From contig CALAMD010000082.1 of the NCBI GenBank assembly GCA_937925695.1, positions 1-24,366 of the forward strand: a stretch of DNA of 24,366 nt, written 5' to 3'. The translations under genes were made by a program, and so were the position numbers. The first letter of the stretch is position 1. Every line of letters starts with the position of its first letter. This DNA comes from an uncultured Bacillaceae bacterium (GTDB taxonomy: Bacteria > Bacillota > Bacilli > Bacillales > Amphibacillaceae). Positions 22,916-24,366 of this stretch are shown piece by piece. The notes beneath the pieces were generated by a model. It had not been told where the DNA came from and did no database searches. It worked only from the letters and a program-made list of their open reading frames with translations.

Positions 22916-22925
22916 TTCATGAAAG

Positions 22926-23001
22926 AAAACGAAGTCTTCCGATTACTGAACAGCCCACCTGTTTAAGGAGGAGTATATCAGATAAGGACCGACTTCGTTT
23001 T
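22926..23001. ncRNA. Candidate structured RNA / complex terminator downstream of the gene at 22592
   Basis: Outer stem of 11 perfect pairs: AAAACGAAGTC (22926-22936) with GACTTCGTTTT (22991-23001). Inside it, CC-TTACTGA (22939-22949) pairs with TCAG-TAAGG (22978-22987) with small bulges, and an apical ACAG/CTGT (22950-22953 with 22959-22962) caps a 5-base CCCAC loop. The strand from 22963 to 22977 is unpaired in this fold and carries AAGGAGGAG, a perfect Shine-Dalgarno-like run with no start codon at the right distance. The T-tract is weak (TTTTATT). It lies between convergent genes. A branched terminator or a small RNA are both possible. Confidence 0.45.
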
Positions 23002-23039
23002 ATTAAAATTCGCCTTTATTGTTTTATCAAAAGGATAAT

Positions 23040-23639
23040 TTAATTTTGCTGTTCTCCTGATTGTTCTCTTTCAATTTCATCTAATTGTTGTTCTTCATTC
23101 TCATCAAGGATATTTTCCTTTTGATCTTGCTCTTGGGGGATATCTTCAGGAACAGGAAATTCTGGCATAAATCTACCGACAATCGCAGACAACTCTTCAA
23201 CAATTCCTTGGATAGGATGACCTTGTTGAATTTTTTCATTCATTGCTTCTATTCTTGCAGTAAGATCAGCATCGGCAACTACTACTGCCGTTTTTCCATA
23301 GGGATCATCTTTAAGGGCTTCAGATACTGAATATTTGATCGTTCCTACTTTAGAACGATCAAGCTCCCCATCAACATTAATGCCAACAACAGCATAAGGC
23401 CCAGCAACAATTGCCGTAGCATTATTTACCTGGGGTACAGAGCTAGCAATATTGGCTAAATGAGTTGCAATTTGTTCATTGCTTAAATCAGGTTGATCCT
23501 TGGTCTGGGGTTGCTTTACTTGCATCATTGGATTGTTCGTTTCTTGTTGATTCAATGGGGGATCTTGCTCGGTTTCTTGTTGGCACCCCGTGAAAAATAA
23601 TAAACTGACAGTTAGTGTTAAGAGCAGGAACCGAATCAT
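23040..23639 (-). CDS. ylaJ: YhcN/YlaJ family sporulation lipoprotein
   Basis: Lipoprotein of 199 residues. The signal ends FFTGC (Cys19). A Gln/Asn/Pro-rich linker (about 20-55) leads to the YhcN/YlaJ domain (about 55-150): HLANIASSVPQVNNATAIVAGPYAVVGINV, then a KVGTIKYSVSEALKDDPYG segment and VVVADADLTARI. A Glu/Gln-rich tail (about 165-199) follows. B. subtilis relatives are made in the forespore under late sporulation sigma factors and lie in the inner spore membrane; I could not find a clear sigma-G or sigma-F box here. The ATG has a very strong AAGGAGG site. This is the best sign in the window that the organism forms endospores. Confidence 0.88.
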   Translation of the reverse strand: MIRFLLLTLTVSLLFFTGCQQETEQDPPLNQQETNNPMMQVKQPQTKDQPDLSNEQIATHLANIASSVPQVNNATAIVAGPYAVVGINVDGELDRSKVGTIKYSVSEALKDDPYGKTAVVVADADLTARIEAMNEKIQQGHPIQGIVEELSAIVGRFMPEFPVPEDIPQEQDQKENILDENEEQQLDEIEREQSGEQQN

Positions 23640-23716
23640 GTATTATCCTCCTTATGTGGCTTAGCTCAGATGAGGCAGGTATGTTTATATTTTGAGTAAA
23701 AGTGATGAAAATATAC

Positions 23717-23748
23717 AAAAAAACTGCTACAACATATTTGTAGCAGTT
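23717..23748 (-). terminator. Intrinsic terminator of the gene at 23762-24253
   Basis: AACTGCTACAA (23722-23732) and its exact complement (23738-23748) flank a 5-base loop. On the minus strand the stem runs straight into a T7 tract (plus-strand A-run 23717-23723). Confidence 0.9.
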
Positions 23749-23761
23749 CCATCACGATCAT

Positions 23762-24253
23762 TTAAAGAATGATAATTTTTTTCACGCCTTTAATAGGATT
23801 ATCTTTATTTGACCCATCCCGAAAATAAATATGTACTGGTCCTTGGTCTTGGATTGGCTTTCCTTTTTTGGAAAACAATAAATAACAGTCTTGAAAATCT
23901 GTTAACGGCAGGATGATCTCACCGTTAGTTGTTTCTAATTTTACTTCTGTAGCATCCTTATTTATTTCAGCGTGAACTAGAAATTCTCGAATCGGCATTA
24001 CATAAGAATTTGTGAGGATTTTTTCTCGATCATATCGCCTGATGCTTTTATTAACTGGTGGTTTGATCCTTTGTGGATATAGGTCTTGCTCCCATCTTGC
24101 AGCCGCTTTTTCAGCATCATCATTGTTAATTTGTTCCTCTTGATTAACACCGTTAAAAGCCTCTTCAAATAGAATTTTTCTATCATCAAAGATCCATACG
24201 GATGGGTCTAGTGTAATTGAAAATTTCACATTACCCGTAATTTGTATAATCAT
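23762..24253 (-). CDS. Conserved-looking soluble protein, unknown function
   Basis: 163 residues starting MIIQITGNVKFSITLDPSVW and ending GVKKIIIL. Three parts are visible: a beta-rich N-terminus with the segment DPSVWIFDDRKI (16-27), a polar middle (about 35-80, Asp/Glu/Lys-rich, with PQRIKPPVNKSIRRYDREK), and a beta-rich C-terminus with VKLETTNGEIILPLTDFQDCYLLF and GPVHIYFRDGS. There is no signal peptide or membrane span. I do not recognise a catalytic motif. The ATG at 24253 has AGAGGGGGAAA upstream; an in-frame start at 24325 has no site and adds an unrelated extension. It is separated from ylaJ by its own terminator. Confidence 0.7.
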   Translation of the reverse strand: MIIQITGNVKFSITLDPSVWIFDDRKILFEEAFNGVNQEEQINNDDAEKAAARWEQDLYPQRIKPPVNKSIRRYDREKILTNSYVMPIREFLVHAEINKDATEVKLETTNGEIILPLTDFQDCYLLFSKKGKPIQDQGPVHIYFRDGSNKDNPIKGVKKIIIL

Positions 24254-24352
24254 ACGTTTCCCCCTCTTATGTCTGTCTTTGTTTAGGATATCAAAGATTC
24301 TAAATATTTTCACGAAAATAAACACCCCTTGTAGCTTTAAAAGGAAGGAAAA

Positions 24353-24366
24353 ATGAATATGCGTTG
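24353..24366 (+). CDS. Start of a gene running off the right edge
   Basis: ATG AAT ATG CGT begins at 24353 directly after AAGGAAGG, a good ribosome site (24341-24348). Only four full codons are visible, so no product can be named. It would be divergent from the gene at 23762-24253. Confidence 0.4.

Noticed and set aside
1..24366. Mobile elements, prophage, CRISPR, tRNA or rRNA
   Set aside because: No transposase, integrase, regular spacer array, tRNA cloverleaf or rRNA segment was seen on either strand; gene order is that of a conserved core region.

Overview
The window is a stretch of core chromosome from a low-GC, endospore-forming Firmicute of the family Bacillaceae. The evidence is the gene content and order, recalled from Bacillus subtilis: sipT-like signal peptidase, ykyB, ykuE, darB (ykuL), ykuV, yknUV, rnjA with rpoY, def, ykyA, pdhABCD, suhB (yktC) and a ylaF/H/I/J block. 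A YhcN/YlaJ-type sporulation lipoprotein fits a spore former. AT-rich intergenic DNA and TTG/GTG starts behind strong purine ribosome sites also fit. The compressed gene order suggests an Oceanobacillus/Virgibacillus-like genus, but I cannot name one.

Layout. 1-1763: a truncated zinc-ribbon membrane protein, a 27-residue membrane peptide, a type I signal peptidase and an unrecognised small membrane protein. 1783-5365: YkyB, a Tat-type metallophosphoesterase, a hemolysin III/PAQR membrane protein, the c-di-AMP-sensing CBS protein DarB and a thioredoxin-like protein. 5607-9215: two ABC half-transporters forming a heterodimeric exporter. 9288-12027 (minus strand): RNase J1, the RNA polymerase epsilon subunit and peptide deformylase. 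12271-18088: YkyA lipoprotein, then the complete pyruvate dehydrogenase operon (E1 alpha, E1 beta, E2, E3), closed by a strong terminator. 18216-21551: a lipoprotein polysaccharide deacetylase, a nitronate monooxygenase/FabK-like flavoprotein, a small unknown protein and an inositol-monophosphatase-family enzyme. 21568-24366: small yla-region genes on alternating strands and the first bases of a gene that runs off the right edge.

How it works together. Pyruvate dehydrogenase is the one complete pathway module. RNase J1/RpoY/Def form an RNA- and protein-maturation cluster. YknU/YknV show the split consensus/degenerate ATP sites expected of a heterodimeric exporter. The rest are housekeeping or poorly characterised genes with their own terminators.

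I found no tRNA, rRNA, CRISPR, prophage, insertion sequence or defence system, and nothing that clearly qualifies as a new multi-gene system. The best leads are non-coding or positional: a multi-part folded element at 22926-23001 that exposes a perfect Shine-Dalgarno-like purine run with no gene behind it, a long-armed hairpin at 22147-22220, a perfect 15-bp inverted repeat lacking a T-tract at 1727-1763, an inverted repeat upstream of pdhA, the apparent absence of typA between ylaF and ylaH, and several unrecognised small genes.
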